Assembly (NCBI RefSeq): GCF_040882075.1
Contig: NZ_JBBEBZ010000161.1
Location: 1-64,000, forward strand
Direction of reading: 5' to 3'
Length of the DNA: 64,000 nt
Source of the DNA: Nitriliruptor sp040882075
Lineage (GTDB): Bacteria > Actinomycetota > Nitriliruptoria > Nitriliruptorales > Nitriliruptoraceae
The notes below the pieces were generated by a model. The model did not search any database and was not told the origin of the DNA. It was given only the letters and a program-made list of their open reading frames with translations. The position numbers and the translations under genes were made by a program. Positions 41,762 to 50,527 of this stretch are shown piece by piece (the first letter of the stretch is position 1; the number at the start of each line of letters is the position of its first letter).

Positions 41762-41854
41762 GTGCGCTCGGGAACCTCCATCGCGCTCGTGCTGCTGCTG
41801 GCGACCATCGTCGCCGCAGCGGCGGTGCAGCTGAGCCGATCGGTGGCGCTGTGA
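41762..41854 (+). CDS. small single-span membrane peptide coupled to an ECF sigma gene
   Basis: GTG 41762, with GGAGG four bases upstream, opens a 30-residue frame: VRSGTSIALVLLLATIVAAA then AVQLSRSVAL. It is almost wholly one membrane segment. Its stop overlaps the start of the sigma gene (GTGA), so translation would be coupled. An ATG at 41708 would add 18 basic residues but has no ribosome site. It may be a leader peptide or a membrane partner. Confidence 0.45.
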   Translation: MRSGTSIALVLLLATIVAAAAVQLSRSVAL

Positions 41855-42522
41855 ACGTCGACGCCACCGCGACGGCGGTCCCCACGGTCGACGCGACCTC
41901 GGCGATCGATCCCGAGGTCGTCGAGCTCGTCGAGCGGGCACGGACCGGCGACGCACAGGCGTTCGCGGACCTCTACGACCGGTACGTCGACCAGATCTTC
42001 GCCTACGTCTACCGCCGCGTCGGTCACCGTCAGCTCGCCGAGGACCTGGTGGGCGACGTGTTCCTGCGCGCCTTCCGTCGCCTGTCCACCTTCGAGTGGC
42101 AGGGGGTCGACCTCGGCGCGTGGATCACCACGATCGCTCGCAACCGGGTCCACGACCACTTCAAGTCAGCCCGCTTCCGGCTCGAGCGGACCACCGACGA
42201 GGTGCGCGAGCCCGCCCCGCTCCACTCCAGCACCGATGATCCCGAACGGATCGCGATCGCCCGCGACCTCGCCCGCGCGCTCGGGACCGCGCTCGAGGGT
42301 CTGAAGGACGAGCACCGCGAGGTCATCGAGCTGCGCTTCGTGCACGACCTGTCGGTGACCGAGACCGCCGCGGTCATGGAGCGGTCGACGGGCGCGACCA
42401 AGGCGCTCCAGTACCGGGCGCTGAAGGCGCTCGCCGGGGCCGTCAAGGACCACCCTGAGCTGTCGAAGTTCGCGGCGACCGGTCTCACCGGTCTGCTGTC
42501 GATCCTGGTGGTGCTGTCGTGA
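41851..42522 (+). CDS. ECF-type RNA polymerase sigma factor
   Basis: This 223-residue sigma factor has region 2 (FADLYDRYVDQIFAYVYRRV, GDVFLRAFRRL, WITTIARNRVHDHFK; about 33-105) and region 4 (LEGLKDEHREVIELRFVHDL, VTETAAVMERSTGATKALQY; about 150-200). A hydrophobic C-terminus (FAATGLTGLLSILVVL) is unusual for a sigma factor. The DUF5667 protein downstream matches the BldN/RsbN-type arrangement, in which the DUF5667-like protein is the anti-sigma factor. A candidate target promoter lies at 44047. Confidence 0.9.
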   Translation: MNVDATATAVPTVDATSAIDPEVVELVERARTGDAQAFADLYDRYVDQIFAYVYRRVGHRQLAEDLVGDVFLRAFRRLSTFEWQGVDLGAWITTIARNRVHDHFKSARFRLERTTDEVREPAPLHSSTDDPERIAIARDLARALGTALEGLKDEHREVIELRFVHDLSVTETAAVMERSTGATKALQYRALKALAGAVKDHPELSKFAATGLTGLLSILVVLS

Positions 42523-42676
42523 AGCGCATGCCACTGTGCGACCAACGGACGCTCCGGGCCACGCGCCGTACCTCCGCGTCCACCTGGTCGTTGACGTCGA
42601 CGTCGACTCGGCTGGGGTCGGCCCGGGCACCGATGGATGCCCGGACGAGTGGGCAAGGCCCGAGGGAGAACCCGAG

Positions 42677-43873
42677 GTGGTGACCCTGAGCAACCGCCGC
42701 GAGCGAGCCGATCAGCTCGCCCAGGTCCTCGAGGGGCGCCTCGATGCGACCGAGGCCCCACGAGACGTCCGGCAGCTGGCGACCCTCGCCAGCACCGTGA
42801 CGACCGAGCTCACGATCCCGGTCCTCGAGGCCGAGGCGCGTGACCGCATCCGCACCCGGATCCTCGCCGAGATCCACACCGAAGCGCACGCCGCCGCCGC
42901 GGGAGCCGTCGACGCCCGTCGCACACGCCGCCGGGTCGTGGTGGCCACCGGTGTCGCCTCGGTGCTCGTCGGCGCCAGCGGCATGGCCGTCGCCGCCCAG
43001 CAGGCGCTGCCCGGGGACGCGCTCTACGGCATCAAGCAGGCCACCGAGTCGGTCCGCGTCGCCGTTGCGGGGGACCTCGCCGAGCAGGGCCGACTCGAGC
43101 TCTCGCTGGCGACCGAACGCCTCGAGGAGGTCACCGGGTCCGTCGACCGCGGGGACGTCCGCGACGAAGCGATCATCGAGACCCTGGCACGGATGGACGC
43201 TCGCTCACGGGCGGGTGCCGAGGCGCTGATGCGCGTCGCCGAGCGCTCCGGTGACCCGGGGGGGCTCGACGAGGTGGCCGCGTTCACCGAGCAGCAGGCC
43301 CGCGGACTGGCCGACGTCTTCGACCGGCTCCCGGTGACGGTGCGCCCGCACGCCGAGGACTCCCTGGCCGTGCTGCGGGCGATCCGCGCCGACCTGCTGG
43401 GGGCCTTCAGTACCGACGCCGCAGCGGCGTTCGTCGGTGGGAACGGCGCACTGGCCGATCTCCTGCGTTCCGCTCCCCTCCCCGCCGCCCCCGCCGTCCC
43501 GGTCGGCGACAACGAAGCGGGCGACACCGATCCCGCTCCGGCCCCCGACGGCTCGACGGTGACCGACGGCGCCACCACGGCTCCGTCGCTGCCGGGGCCA
43601 AACGTCGGTCGTCGCGATGACGGTGCGGACCTGCGCACCGTCGTGCCCCGTCTGCCCGGTCCGCTCGACGACCTCGGCCGCGTCATCGACGAGACCGTCG
43701 GCGGCGTGCTCGAGGGCACCGGCGATCTCGTCGAGGACACCACCGGTGCCGTCGACGAGGTCCTCGACGGCACCGGCGAGGTGGTCGACGGACTGCTCGA
43801 TGGCGCCACAGGTCTGCTCGGCGACGACGACGACGGTGGCGGCGGCCTCCTCGGCGGCGCCGGCGGGAACTGA
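42677..43873 (+). CDS. DUF5667-type membrane protein, likely anti-sigma partner
   Basis: This 398-residue protein has one membrane segment (about 85-107) just before the DUF5667 signature LPGDALYGIKQATESVRVA, then helical repeats, a Pro/Asp-rich stretch and a C-terminal region rich in Gly/Asp and Leu/Val (VLEGTGDLVEDTTGAVDEVL). The cytoplasmic N-terminal helices (RRERADQLAQVLEGRLDA) could bind the sigma factor encoded upstream. GTG 42677 is chosen; GTG 42536 is an in-frame alternative that adds unsupported residues. The 154 bases after the sigma stop hold nothing else clear. Confidence 0.8.
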   Translation: MVTLSNRRERADQLAQVLEGRLDATEAPRDVRQLATLASTVTTELTIPVLEAEARDRIRTRILAEIHTEAHAAAAGAVDARRTRRRVVVATGVASVLVGASGMAVAAQQALPGDALYGIKQATESVRVAVAGDLAEQGRLELSLATERLEEVTGSVDRGDVRDEAIIETLARMDARSRAGAEALMRVAERSGDPGGLDEVAAFTEQQARGLADVFDRLPVTVRPHAEDSLAVLRAIRADLLGAFSTDAAAAFVGGNGALADLLRSAPLPAAPAVPVGDNEAGDTDPAPAPDGSTVTDGATTAPSLPGPNVGRRDDGADLRTVVPRLPGPLDDLGRVIDETVGGVLEGTGDLVEDTTGAVDEVLDGTGEVVDGLLDGATGLLGDDDDGGGGLLGGAGGN

Positions 43874-44046
43874 AGCTTCACCGGCGGCCGGCCAACATCG
43901 CGGGCCGTCGGAGAGGGGTGTGCGGTCCCATCCGCGCGGTCGAGCGGGCTGGTCGTGCATCGGAACACCACGTGCGGTCGACGCTCGTGGCCGAGCAACT
44001 CCGCGCGACACCGTGCCGGTCGTGGCCGTTCGTCGTTGTAGGAATC

Positions 44047-44072
44047 GGAACTCGACTTGGGACCCGTCCGTC
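44047..44072 (+). promoter_or_regulatory. candidate ECF-type promoter
   Basis: GGAAC (44047-44051) and CGTC (44069-44072) are 17 bases apart, which fits the common ECF -35/-10 layout. The site is 54 bases before the LPxTG gene and downstream of an ECF sigma/DUF5667 pair. Short motifs like this occur by chance in GC-rich DNA, so this is a hint only. Confidence 0.35.
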
Positions 44073-44125
44073 CGGACGCGCGTCCTCGATGGACGAAGCA
44101 GATCCCAACCAGGAGGCACCGGGGG

Positions 44126-45796
44126 ATGAACAGAACCCGCGCATGGCGTACCGCGACCGCGACGCTGGCAGCGAGCGCGCTCATCATGATGAGCGCTGCC
44201 CCGGCTGCCGCACAGAGCCTCGAGGACCTCGAGGGGCTCGACCCGAGCGCGTTGGAGGAACTGCTCGACGGGCTCGACGCTGGACAGCTCCAAGAGCTGC
44301 TCGACCAGATCCCCGACGGCACGCCCCTCGACGACGTCGTGCAGGCCATCCAGGACGCCCTCGGTGGGGACGACGGCGACGGTGATGGTGACGGAGCCGG
44401 CGGAGAGGGCGACGGCACCGGCGAGGCGCCGAGCGTCGGCGGTCCCGGCAGCGAGATCCCGGAGACGGGCATCGGTGGCTTCTCGGGCTACGCCGACGCG
44501 GACAGCCTGATCGTGTTCGTCGGCCTGCCTACCGAGCTTGCAGACGGTCTCGCGCCGGTGCTCGAGGGCCTCGGCATCGCTGGCTCCTCGCCGGTCGATG
44601 GCAGCAGCGCCCAGGGCATCCGCATCGACCTCGGTTCGGTGCAGGCCAACCTGGAACGTGCTGCTGCAGGGGAGGAGATCTCCTCCGAAGCCAGCGCGTT
44701 CATCACCAACGTGCTGCTCGCCTCCGACGCGGCGGAACAGCCGGGCGCCTGCCAGGGCGGCGAGTCGAACATCGCCATCCCACCGGACAGCGCCGCGCCG
44801 TTCCTCACCCTGACGCTCGTCGGCGTGGACTGTGAAGAGACCGACGAGCGGGCGTTCGCGAACGTGCAGTTCACCGGCCTCAACATCTCGCTCGCCAACC
44901 TGGTCGCGCAGGGCGACACGGAGGGGGCGTTCCGCGAAGGGCTCGACCAGGTCATCGACCCGCTGAACGAGGGGCTCAGCCAGACCAACCAGCTGCTGTG
45001 CCCGGTCCTCGACGGGCTCGGCCTCACCGCCGACAACTGCGCGACGGATGCGCCGATCCTCCAGGTCGAGAACCCCCTGGACCTCGACGTGCCGCTGCTC
45101 GACCTCGACCTCGCCACCGCGACCGCCGAGGTCACCCAGGACGGCGAGTCCATCACGGCGACGGCGACGGCGACGGTGACCGGGCTCAACGTGCTCGGTG
45201 TCGGGTGCGCCGACCAGGTCCACACCTCCACCGCGACCTCCGACGGCTCGACTGCGACGCGCAGCGCCAGCGCGACGCCGCTCACGGGTGCGACCTGCAA
45301 CACCGAGCAGCAGCTCCTCCAGCTGCTCCTGGACGGGACACCGATCGGTGACATCGGCATCGTCGACAGCATCCTGCAGGACGACACCCTCGACGGGGCG
45401 CTCACCCCGGTGTTCGACGGCATCGATGATCTCGCCGATGCACTGAGCACGATCGCTGTCAGTGGCGGCCAGGCCAACCTCGGTGATATCGAAGGGGCCG
45501 GCACCTCGGCCTCCACGTCGCCGTTCGTGATCGTGCGCACGCTGGCCTTCAGCGAGCTCGACGAGACCCCGCTGGGCGACATCGAGGTCGTCGTGGTCGG
45601 CGGCGCCACCGAGGTCGGCGTCAACGCCGTGCCCGCAGGCATCACGCCTCCGGCCCCGCCGCAGGAGCCCGTGACGCCGTCCGGTCCCACGACGCCCGTG
45701 CCGGCCAACCTGCCCCGCACGGGTGCTGGTGCTGCGGCCCTGTTCGGGCTCGCCGCCCTCGGTGCCGCCGCCGGGCTGCGTCGTCGCAACGGCTGA
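44126..45796 (+). CDS. secreted surface protein with LPxTG-like sorting signal
   Basis: This 556-residue protein has a signal peptide (RTATATLAASALIMMSAAPAAAQ, cut near 28), an acidic helical region (LEDLEGLDPSALEELLDGL), a Gly/Asp linker and a large beta-rich region with repeats of Thr-Ala (ITATATATVTGLNV). It ends with LPRTG, a hydrophobic segment and RRRNG, a classical sortase signal (residues 529-556). Six or so Cys suggest disulfides. ATG 44126 has AGGAGG upstream. No sortase is in the window. The function is unknown. Confidence 0.88.
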   Translation: MNRTRAWRTATATLAASALIMMSAAPAAAQSLEDLEGLDPSALEELLDGLDAGQLQELLDQIPDGTPLDDVVQAIQDALGGDDGDGDGDGAGGEGDGTGEAPSVGGPGSEIPETGIGGFSGYADADSLIVFVGLPTELADGLAPVLEGLGIAGSSPVDGSSAQGIRIDLGSVQANLERAAAGEEISSEASAFITNVLLASDAAEQPGACQGGESNIAIPPDSAAPFLTLTLVGVDCEETDERAFANVQFTGLNISLANLVAQGDTEGAFREGLDQVIDPLNEGLSQTNQLLCPVLDGLGLTADNCATDAPILQVENPLDLDVPLLDLDLATATAEVTQDGESITATATATVTGLNVLGVGCADQVHTSTATSDGSTATRSASATPLTGATCNTEQQLLQLLLDGTPIGDIGIVDSILQDDTLDGALTPVFDGIDDLADALSTIAVSGGQANLGDIEGAGTSASTSPFVIVRTLAFSELDETPLGDIEVVVVGGATEVGVNAVPAGITPPAPPQEPVTPSGPTTPVPANLPRTGAGAAALFGLAALGAAAGLRRRNG

Positions 45797-45813
45797 CCCA
45801 CCGCACCAACGGT

Positions 45814-45842
45814 GAGGGGCGGGCCTTCGGGCCCCCCCCCTC
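45814..45842. terminator. GC-rich hairpin with TTCG loop
   Basis: GAGGGGCGGGCC-TTCG-GGCCCCCCCCC TC forms a 12-base stem with one mismatch and a TTCG tetraloop, 17 bases after the LPxTG gene stop. The next gene is convergent. No T-run follows, but actinobacterial terminators often lack one. Confidence 0.6.
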
Positions 45843-45914
45843 CCGCGTATCCGCAGTCACTTCGACGCGCGGCGCGACCGGCCGCCCGGTGAGGCGGAGG
45901 GCGTCGGTGTCGGA

Positions 45915-47072
45915 TCAGAGGAAGACCGAGCGCCGTCCCATGAGGTTGCGCAGCAGCATCTGCTGGATGGTGTCGCGGACCCGGTCGGTCAGGTCGAAGA
46001 CCGCCATCGGGTCGTCCGCGGCGTCCGGGCCGTACTCGCTGGTGTCGATCGGGGCGCCGTACTCGATGATCCACTTGCTCGGCAGCGGCAGCAGCGCCAG
46101 CGGTCCGAGGATCGGGAGGGCGAACATCTGCGGGACCACGGGGAAGTAGGGCAGGCCGAGCAGGCGTGCCACGACCCGCAGGTCGTAGATCATCGGGTAG
46201 ATCTCCTCGGACCCCACGATGGCGGTCGGGATGATCGGGACCTGGGCCCGGAGCGCGGTCGCCACGAACCCACCGCGCCCGAACCGCTGCAGCTTGTAGC
46301 GGTCCTTCCACGGCTTGCCGATGCCCTTGAACCCCTCGGGCCACACCGCGACGAGCTCACCGGAGGACAGCAATCGGTCGGCGTCGTCACCGGAGGCCAG
46401 CGTCGCGCCGGTCTTGCGTCCGAGCGCGGCGACGTAGGGGGTCTTGAAGACCAGGTCGGCGGCGAGCTCGCGAGCGTGACGGCCGGTGTGCTCGAGGATG
46501 TCGAGCCGCGCGATCATCGCGTCGACCGGGAGCGTGCCCGCGTGGTTGGCGACCACCAGACCGCCACCCTCGGTCGGGAGGTGCTCGACGCCGTGGCTGC
46601 TGACGCGCCAGTAGTGGCGGTGCAGCGGGCGGAGCAGCGGCATCAGGATCGATTCGGTGAGGTCCCGGTCGAAGCCGTAGTCGTCGATGCTGTAGTCGCC
46701 GGTCAGGCGGCGACGCAGGAAGCCCGCCGCGTCACGGACGTGGTCGAGGAAGCGGTCGCCCGACACGTCACGGAGCGCTTCGAGCGCGTCCACCGCGGGC
46801 GCCCACCCGCGCCGTGCGACCTCGGCGTCCACGCGGGCGCGAGCGGCATCGCCCTCGCGATCGGTGGCGGGTTCGCGTTCGGAGGGGTGCGGCCGGCTGC
46901 CGACCGCGTGGACCCGGCACCGGCCCTCGGTGACGGCGTAGTTCCGGCACGGCCGGCCCTCCGCGGTCAACGCAGCACAGCGGGGGCGACCGTCGGCCGT
47001 GCTGCGCCGGGCAGCACGTTCCTGGTCCATCGAGATGACCTCGGCTTCGCGGGCCGTCGCGTTCTCAGCCAC
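45915..47072 (-). CDS. PlsC-like acyltransferase with N-terminal Cys/His cluster
   Basis: This 385-residue protein has an acyltransferase domain at about 160-360: NHAGTLPVDA in place of the usual NHxxxxD, ADLVFKTPYVAALGRKTG, VAVWPEGFKGIGK and IIPTAIVGSEE. It would acylate a lysophospholipid or related lipid. The N-terminus holds Cys32, Cys42, Cys52 and His55 (C-x9-C-x9-C-x2-H), a likely small zinc site not normal for PlsC. GTG 47072 lies three bases after the epimerase stop, so the two are co-transcribed. Confidence 0.88.
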   Translation of the reverse strand: MAENATAREAEVISMDQERAARRSTADGRPRCAALTAEGRPCRNYAVTEGRCRVHAVGSRPHPSEREPATDREGDAARARVDAEVARRGWAPAVDALEALRDVSGDRFLDHVRDAAGFLRRRLTGDYSIDDYGFDRDLTESILMPLLRPLHRHYWRVSSHGVEHLPTEGGGLVVANHAGTLPVDAMIARLDILEHTGRHARELAADLVFKTPYVAALGRKTGATLASGDDADRLLSSGELVAVWPEGFKGIGKPWKDRYKLQRFGRGGFVATALRAQVPIIPTAIVGSEEIYPMIYDLRVVARLLGLPYFPVVPQMFALPILGPLALLPLPSKWIIEYGAPIDTSEYGPDAADDPMAVFDLTDRVRDTIQQMLLRNLMGRRSVFL

Positions 47073-47075
47073 CGG

Positions 47076-48137
47076 TCATCGCCTCTCGCGCGTGGCCAGG
47101 AAGCGCTCCTGGCCCTTGCGCTGGATGAAGTCGTACAGCTCCCGTTCCCACCGGATCACCTCGTCACGGTCGATCAGCCCCGTGATGCGGCGGCGGCCGA
47201 GGTAGTCCTCGAACGCTTCGCTGGTCGACCACTTCGGGGTGTAGCCGAACTCCTCGACCAGACGGGTGATGTCCACGCCCCGGCCGTAGCGCAGGAACTG
47301 CAGCTGGTCGCTGGCGACGTCGGCCCGGCGGCCGCGTCGGAAGGCGCCCGCGACGGCGGAGACGAGCGGGCCCGGGACCGGCGCCGTCGGCCGCCCCGCG
47401 AGCCGGGCGCACTGCGACAGGTAGAGCATCCCCGGCCCGGCGACGTTGAAGGTGCCGGGGTGCGAACCGGTGACGGCCCGCACGAACACCTCGACGCCGT
47501 CCTCCTCGTGGACGAACTGCAGACGGGGGTCGAAGCCCATCACCGTCGGCACCACCGGGAGGGAGAACATCGCGTCGAAGGCGCCCTGGACCCGGCCGCC
47601 CAGGAAGTTGGCGAACCGCAGCACGGTCAGGTCGACGTCGGGACGCCGGCGGCTGAAGGCTCGGACGTAGCCCTCGATCTCGACGGCGTCCTTGGCGAAC
47701 CCGTGCGACGGCGCGTGACGCAGGTGGGCGTCCTCGCGGAAGAGGGCCGGGTCGTCGTAGGCGGCGCCGTACACGGCGGTGGTCGACTTGAGCACGAAAC
47801 GACGCAGCGATGGCGCCTTCTGGCACGCCGCGAGCAGCTGCATGGCCCCGATGACGTTGAGCTCTTTCATCCGCGCCCGCCCACCGGCGGCCGACGGCTT
47901 GGCGGTCGTCGCCATGTGCAGGACGGTGTCGACGTCGGAGGCGGTGATGATCCGCGCGACGAGGGGGTTGCGGATGTCGGCCCGGACGAACTCGGTGCGT
48001 TCGAGCTCGTGCGACGGCTCGCGGATGTCGACGCCGATGATCTCGAGGACGTCGTCGCGTTCCTCGAGCGCGCGCGCGACGAGTCCAGCGAGCTGTCCGG
48101 CGATGCCGGTGATCAGGACGCGGCGGCCATCGGGCAC
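47076..48137 (-). CDS. NAD-dependent epimerase/dehydratase family protein
   Basis: This 353-residue extended short-chain dehydrogenase has the cofactor motif RVLITGIAGQLAGLVA (6-21), VDIREPS, HMATTAKPSA, KSTTAVYG and a catalytic position where SHGFAKDAVE replaces the YxxxK motif (F for Y). That change may alter or abolish classical catalysis. C-terminal residues fit no specific sugar epimerase. It pairs with the acyltransferase downstream; both are often together in actinobacteria, suggesting lipid or envelope work. Confidence 0.85.
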   Translation of the reverse strand: MPDGRRVLITGIAGQLAGLVARALEERDDVLEIIGVDIREPSHELERTEFVRADIRNPLVARIITASDVDTVLHMATTAKPSAAGGRARMKELNVIGAMQLLAACQKAPSLRRFVLKSTTAVYGAAYDDPALFREDAHLRHAPSHGFAKDAVEIEGYVRAFSRRRPDVDLTVLRFANFLGGRVQGAFDAMFSLPVVPTVMGFDPRLQFVHEEDGVEVFVRAVTGSHPGTFNVAGPGMLYLSQCARLAGRPTAPVPGPLVSAVAGAFRRGRRADVASDQLQFLRYGRGVDITRLVEEFGYTPKWSTSEAFEDYLGRRRITGLIDRDEVIRWERELYDFIQRKGQERFLATRERR

Positions 48138-48238
48138 GTCGACGGCTCCCCTCGGACGACGAACGGCTGGCGGTGCACCGGCCCGAGTGAACCAGACCGC
48201 CCCGCCCCCGTGGACACCGGGGCGGTGCGACGGGCCAC

Positions 48239-48457
48239 CTACCCGAGCTGTCCGTCCTCGAGATCGGCCAGGTCGAGGTCGGCCGGGTCGACCTGCTGCT
48301 CGGCGAGGTAGGCCTCGAGCTGGTCCCGAGCCACCCGGTAGTTGCGTCCGACACGGACCGCCGGCAGCTCCCCGCGGCGGATGAGCCGGTAGATGGTCAT
48401 CGTCGAGACGCGCAGCTCGTCGGCCACCTCAGCGGCGGTCAGCAGGGTCACGCTCAC
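48239..48457 (-). CDS. BldC-like helix-turn-helix protein
   Basis: This 72-residue MerR-like/excisionase-family protein consists of one winged helix: LLTAAEVADELRVSTMTIYR, LIRRGELPAVRVGRNYRV and ARDQLEAYLAEQQV, with an acidic tail. It closely follows the BldC pattern, a small developmental regulator in Streptomyces that binds DNA cooperatively. GTG 48457. It precedes the epimerase by 101 bases. The 203 bases upstream to the deacetylase hold no gene. Confidence 0.87.
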   Translation of the reverse strand: MSVTLLTAAEVADELRVSTMTIYRLIRRGELPAVRVGRNYRVARDQLEAYLAEQQVDPADLDLADLEDGQLG

Positions 48458-48660
48458 GGGCGGTCCTCGGTCCGATCCGAGCGATCGACGACCCGTCGAC
48501 GGGCCGCCGGTACCGCGCGGTACGTCAACGGTACGCCGCCCCGACCGCGGACACCGGGCGCAACGGGCACCAACACCGAACGGGACCTACGACCCGCCTC
48601 AGCAGCCACGCCTGCCACGCACGCCCCACCGAGCGGCGGCTCGCGCACCGGCGACGCTGC

Positions 48661-49860
48661 TCACCGCACGCCGTGCCGGGGCAGGATGAGCTCGCGCCAG
48701 CCCGCGACGGACTCCTGGGCGGCCCGGCGCGCCCCGTCGAGCAGCGGCTCGGAGAGCCGCACCGGGTCGTCGGTGAAGGAGGTCGGCGCACGCGTCGAGG
48801 TGAGCTCGACGACCCGTTCGCGCCACCCCATCGGCGTCTCGACCGGCAGGGAGCGGCCGGTCATCTCGGCGAAGGCGAGCGTCCACGCCCGCGGGACCAC
48901 GGTCGCCAGCTGGTACCCCCCACCGCCGGTCGCGATCCAACGTCCGCCGTGGACCTCGTGGGCGAGGCGGTGGAGGCGGGCGTAGGTGGCGGCCATGTCG
49001 TCCACCGTCAGTGACAGGTGCGCCAGCGGGTCGGTGGCGTGGGTGTCACACCCGAGCTGGGTCACGAGCACGTCGGCATCGAAGGCCCGGATCAGCGGCT
49101 CCACGACCTCGTCGAACGCCGCGAGCCAGATGTTCCCCGTGGTCCCCGGGTGCAGCGGGAGGTTGGCGACGCTGCCGATGGCGCCGGGGCCGCCGAGATC
49201 GTCGAGCGCGCCCGTGCCGGGGAACAGGTACCGGCCCGACTCGTGCAGCGAGATGGTGAGCACGCGCGGGTCGTCGCGGAACATCACCTCGACGCCGTCA
49301 CCGTGGTGGACGTCGACATCGACGTAACAGACCCGCTCGGCGCCGTGCTCGAGCAGCCAGTCGATGGCGACCGCGGGGTCGTTGTAGACGCAGAACCCCC
49401 CGGCACGGTCCGGCATGGCGTGGTGCAGCCCGCCGGCCGGGTTGAACGCGTGGTCCGCCTCGCCCTCCCAGACCAGGCGGGCGGCCTCCTTGGTGGCCGC
49501 ACAGACCTGCATGGACGCCGCGTGCATGCCCCGGAACGCGGGCGTGTCGCCGGCGCCCATCCCGAACCCGGGGTCGACGACGGCGTCCGGGTCCGCCGAG
49601 CAGCGCCGGACGGCCTCGATGAAGTCGGGCCGGTGCAGGCGCAGCAGCTCCGCCTCGTCGTAGGCGCCGGGGAGCACCTCGGTGACGATCGAGCCGTCAG
49701 CGCTGGCACCACCGACCAGCCCGGTCCGGCGGATCAGATCGACGGTGAGCTCGACGCGGACCGGGGCGAGGGGGTGGCCGGGGCCGAGGTCGTAGGCGGC
49801 GAGCTGGTCGTCCCAGACGAGCGCGACGCGGCCCACCGATCCCGGTCCCTGTCCTGCCAC
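48661..49860 (-). CDS. acetoin utilization AcuC-like deacetylase
   Basis: This 399-residue member of the class I histone deacetylase superfamily has the Zn-site blocks GGLHHAMPDRAGGFCVYND (near 142-160), YVDVDVHHGDGV, SLHESGRYLFPGTG, TQLGCDTHATDPLAHL and ATGGGGYQ. In Bacillus AcuC deacetylates acetyl-CoA synthetase. The actual substrate is not shown. It is a single gene with its own promoter region, GTG 49860. Confidence 0.9.
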   Translation of the reverse strand: MAGQGPGSVGRVALVWDDQLAAYDLGPGHPLAPVRVELTVDLIRRTGLVGGASADGSIVTEVLPGAYDEAELLRLHRPDFIEAVRRCSADPDAVVDPGFGMGAGDTPAFRGMHAASMQVCAATKEAARLVWEGEADHAFNPAGGLHHAMPDRAGGFCVYNDPAVAIDWLLEHGAERVCYVDVDVHHGDGVEVMFRDDPRVLTISLHESGRYLFPGTGALDDLGGPGAIGSVANLPLHPGTTGNIWLAAFDEVVEPLIRAFDADVLVTQLGCDTHATDPLAHLSLTVDDMAATYARLHRLAHEVHGGRWIATGGGGYQLATVVPRAWTLAFAEMTGRSLPVETPMGWRERVVELTSTRAPTSFTDDPVRLSEPLLDGARRAAQESVAGWRELILPRHGVR

Positions 49861-49937
49861 CTGCTGCTCCCGTCACGCGGAGCGGGAGGGTAACCAGCGG
49901 CCGACGGACCTACCCGCGTCGTTCCCCGGTACCAGGA

Positions 49938-50181
49938 TCAGCGATCGCCGGCGGCATCGGCCACGACCGCACGGCAGCCGAGCTGGTCGGCGACGGCGGC
50001 GAGGCGGCGGTCATCGGTCCACAGACGCGCACCCGCGGTGAGCCGGGTCGAGGTGACCGAGAGCGAGCTCACCGGCCACCCACGGGTGCCCGAGGACGGT
50101 GCCCTGATCGAGCATCCACGCCAGCGTCTCGCGTCCGGCACGGAGGTGACCGATCCACACCGAGGTGTCGACGAGGATCAC
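49938..50181 (-). pseudogene. vapC toxin gene with internal deletion and frameshift
   Basis: From GTG 50181 the frame reads VILVDTSVWIGHLRAGRETL, then AWMLDQGTVLGHPWVAGELA and LGHLDP, a normal VapC N-terminus with the first catalytic Asp. Near 50030 it jumps to another frame carrying the normal C-terminal end LTAGARLWTDDRRLAAVADQLG. About 50 middle residues, with the other acidic catalytic residues, are missing. The first frame stops at a TGA in the junction. The GTGA overlap with vapB is kept. The toxin should be inactive. Confidence 0.8.
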
Positions 50182-50375
50182 GGTGGGCCGGGACGGCGCC
50201 GCGGGATCGCTTCGAGGTCAGGCTCGCTCCCGCCGAGCCGCGCGAGACGTCGCGCGCTCTCGCGCTCGATGAGGGCCCCCAAAGCCTCGCGGATGAGCAC
50301 GGTCCGCTCCCGGGTTCCGGTCAGGCGCTGAGCTTCCGCGAGCAACTCATCGTCGAGCGCGATCGTCGTCCGCAT
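50178..50375 (-). CDS. vapB: VapB-type ribbon-helix-helix antitoxin
   Basis: This 65-residue protein has the ribbon-helix-helix MRTTIALDDELLAEAQRLTG and TVLIREALGALIERESARRL, then a proline-rich toxin-binding tail (AIPRRRPGPP). ATG 50375 has GGAGG six bases upstream. It is intact while its vapC is broken. Direct repeats TACCACATCG (50396) and TGCCACATCG (50421), 25 bases apart just upstream, could be its operator. Confidence 0.88.
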   Translation of the reverse strand: MRTTIALDDELLAEAQRLTGTRERTVLIREALGALIERESARRLARLGGSEPDLEAIPRRRPGPP

Positions 50376-50527
50376 CCGACCCTCCTGGCTTCGAGTACCA
50401 CATCGACGAGCATCAGATGGTGCCACATCGCGTGCCTCACCGCAGCTTCCGCGACGTCGCGACGTCGTCCACAGCCTGGTCCCCGCCGGTCGCGGCCACG
50501 TCACAGCTCTCCGGCACACTGTCCGGC

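Noticed and set aside
46476..48311. A 611-codon open frame on the plus strand opposite the acyltransferase and epimerase genes
   Set aside because: Long antisense frames are expected at this GC content. It has no domain, is Arg/Asp/Val-rich, and the opposite strand carries two clear enzymes.
50417..50527. N-terminal extension of the HNH protein from an upstream start
   Set aside because: The 37 extra residues overlap the presumed vapB promoter region and look non-coding; ATG 50528 fits the family better.
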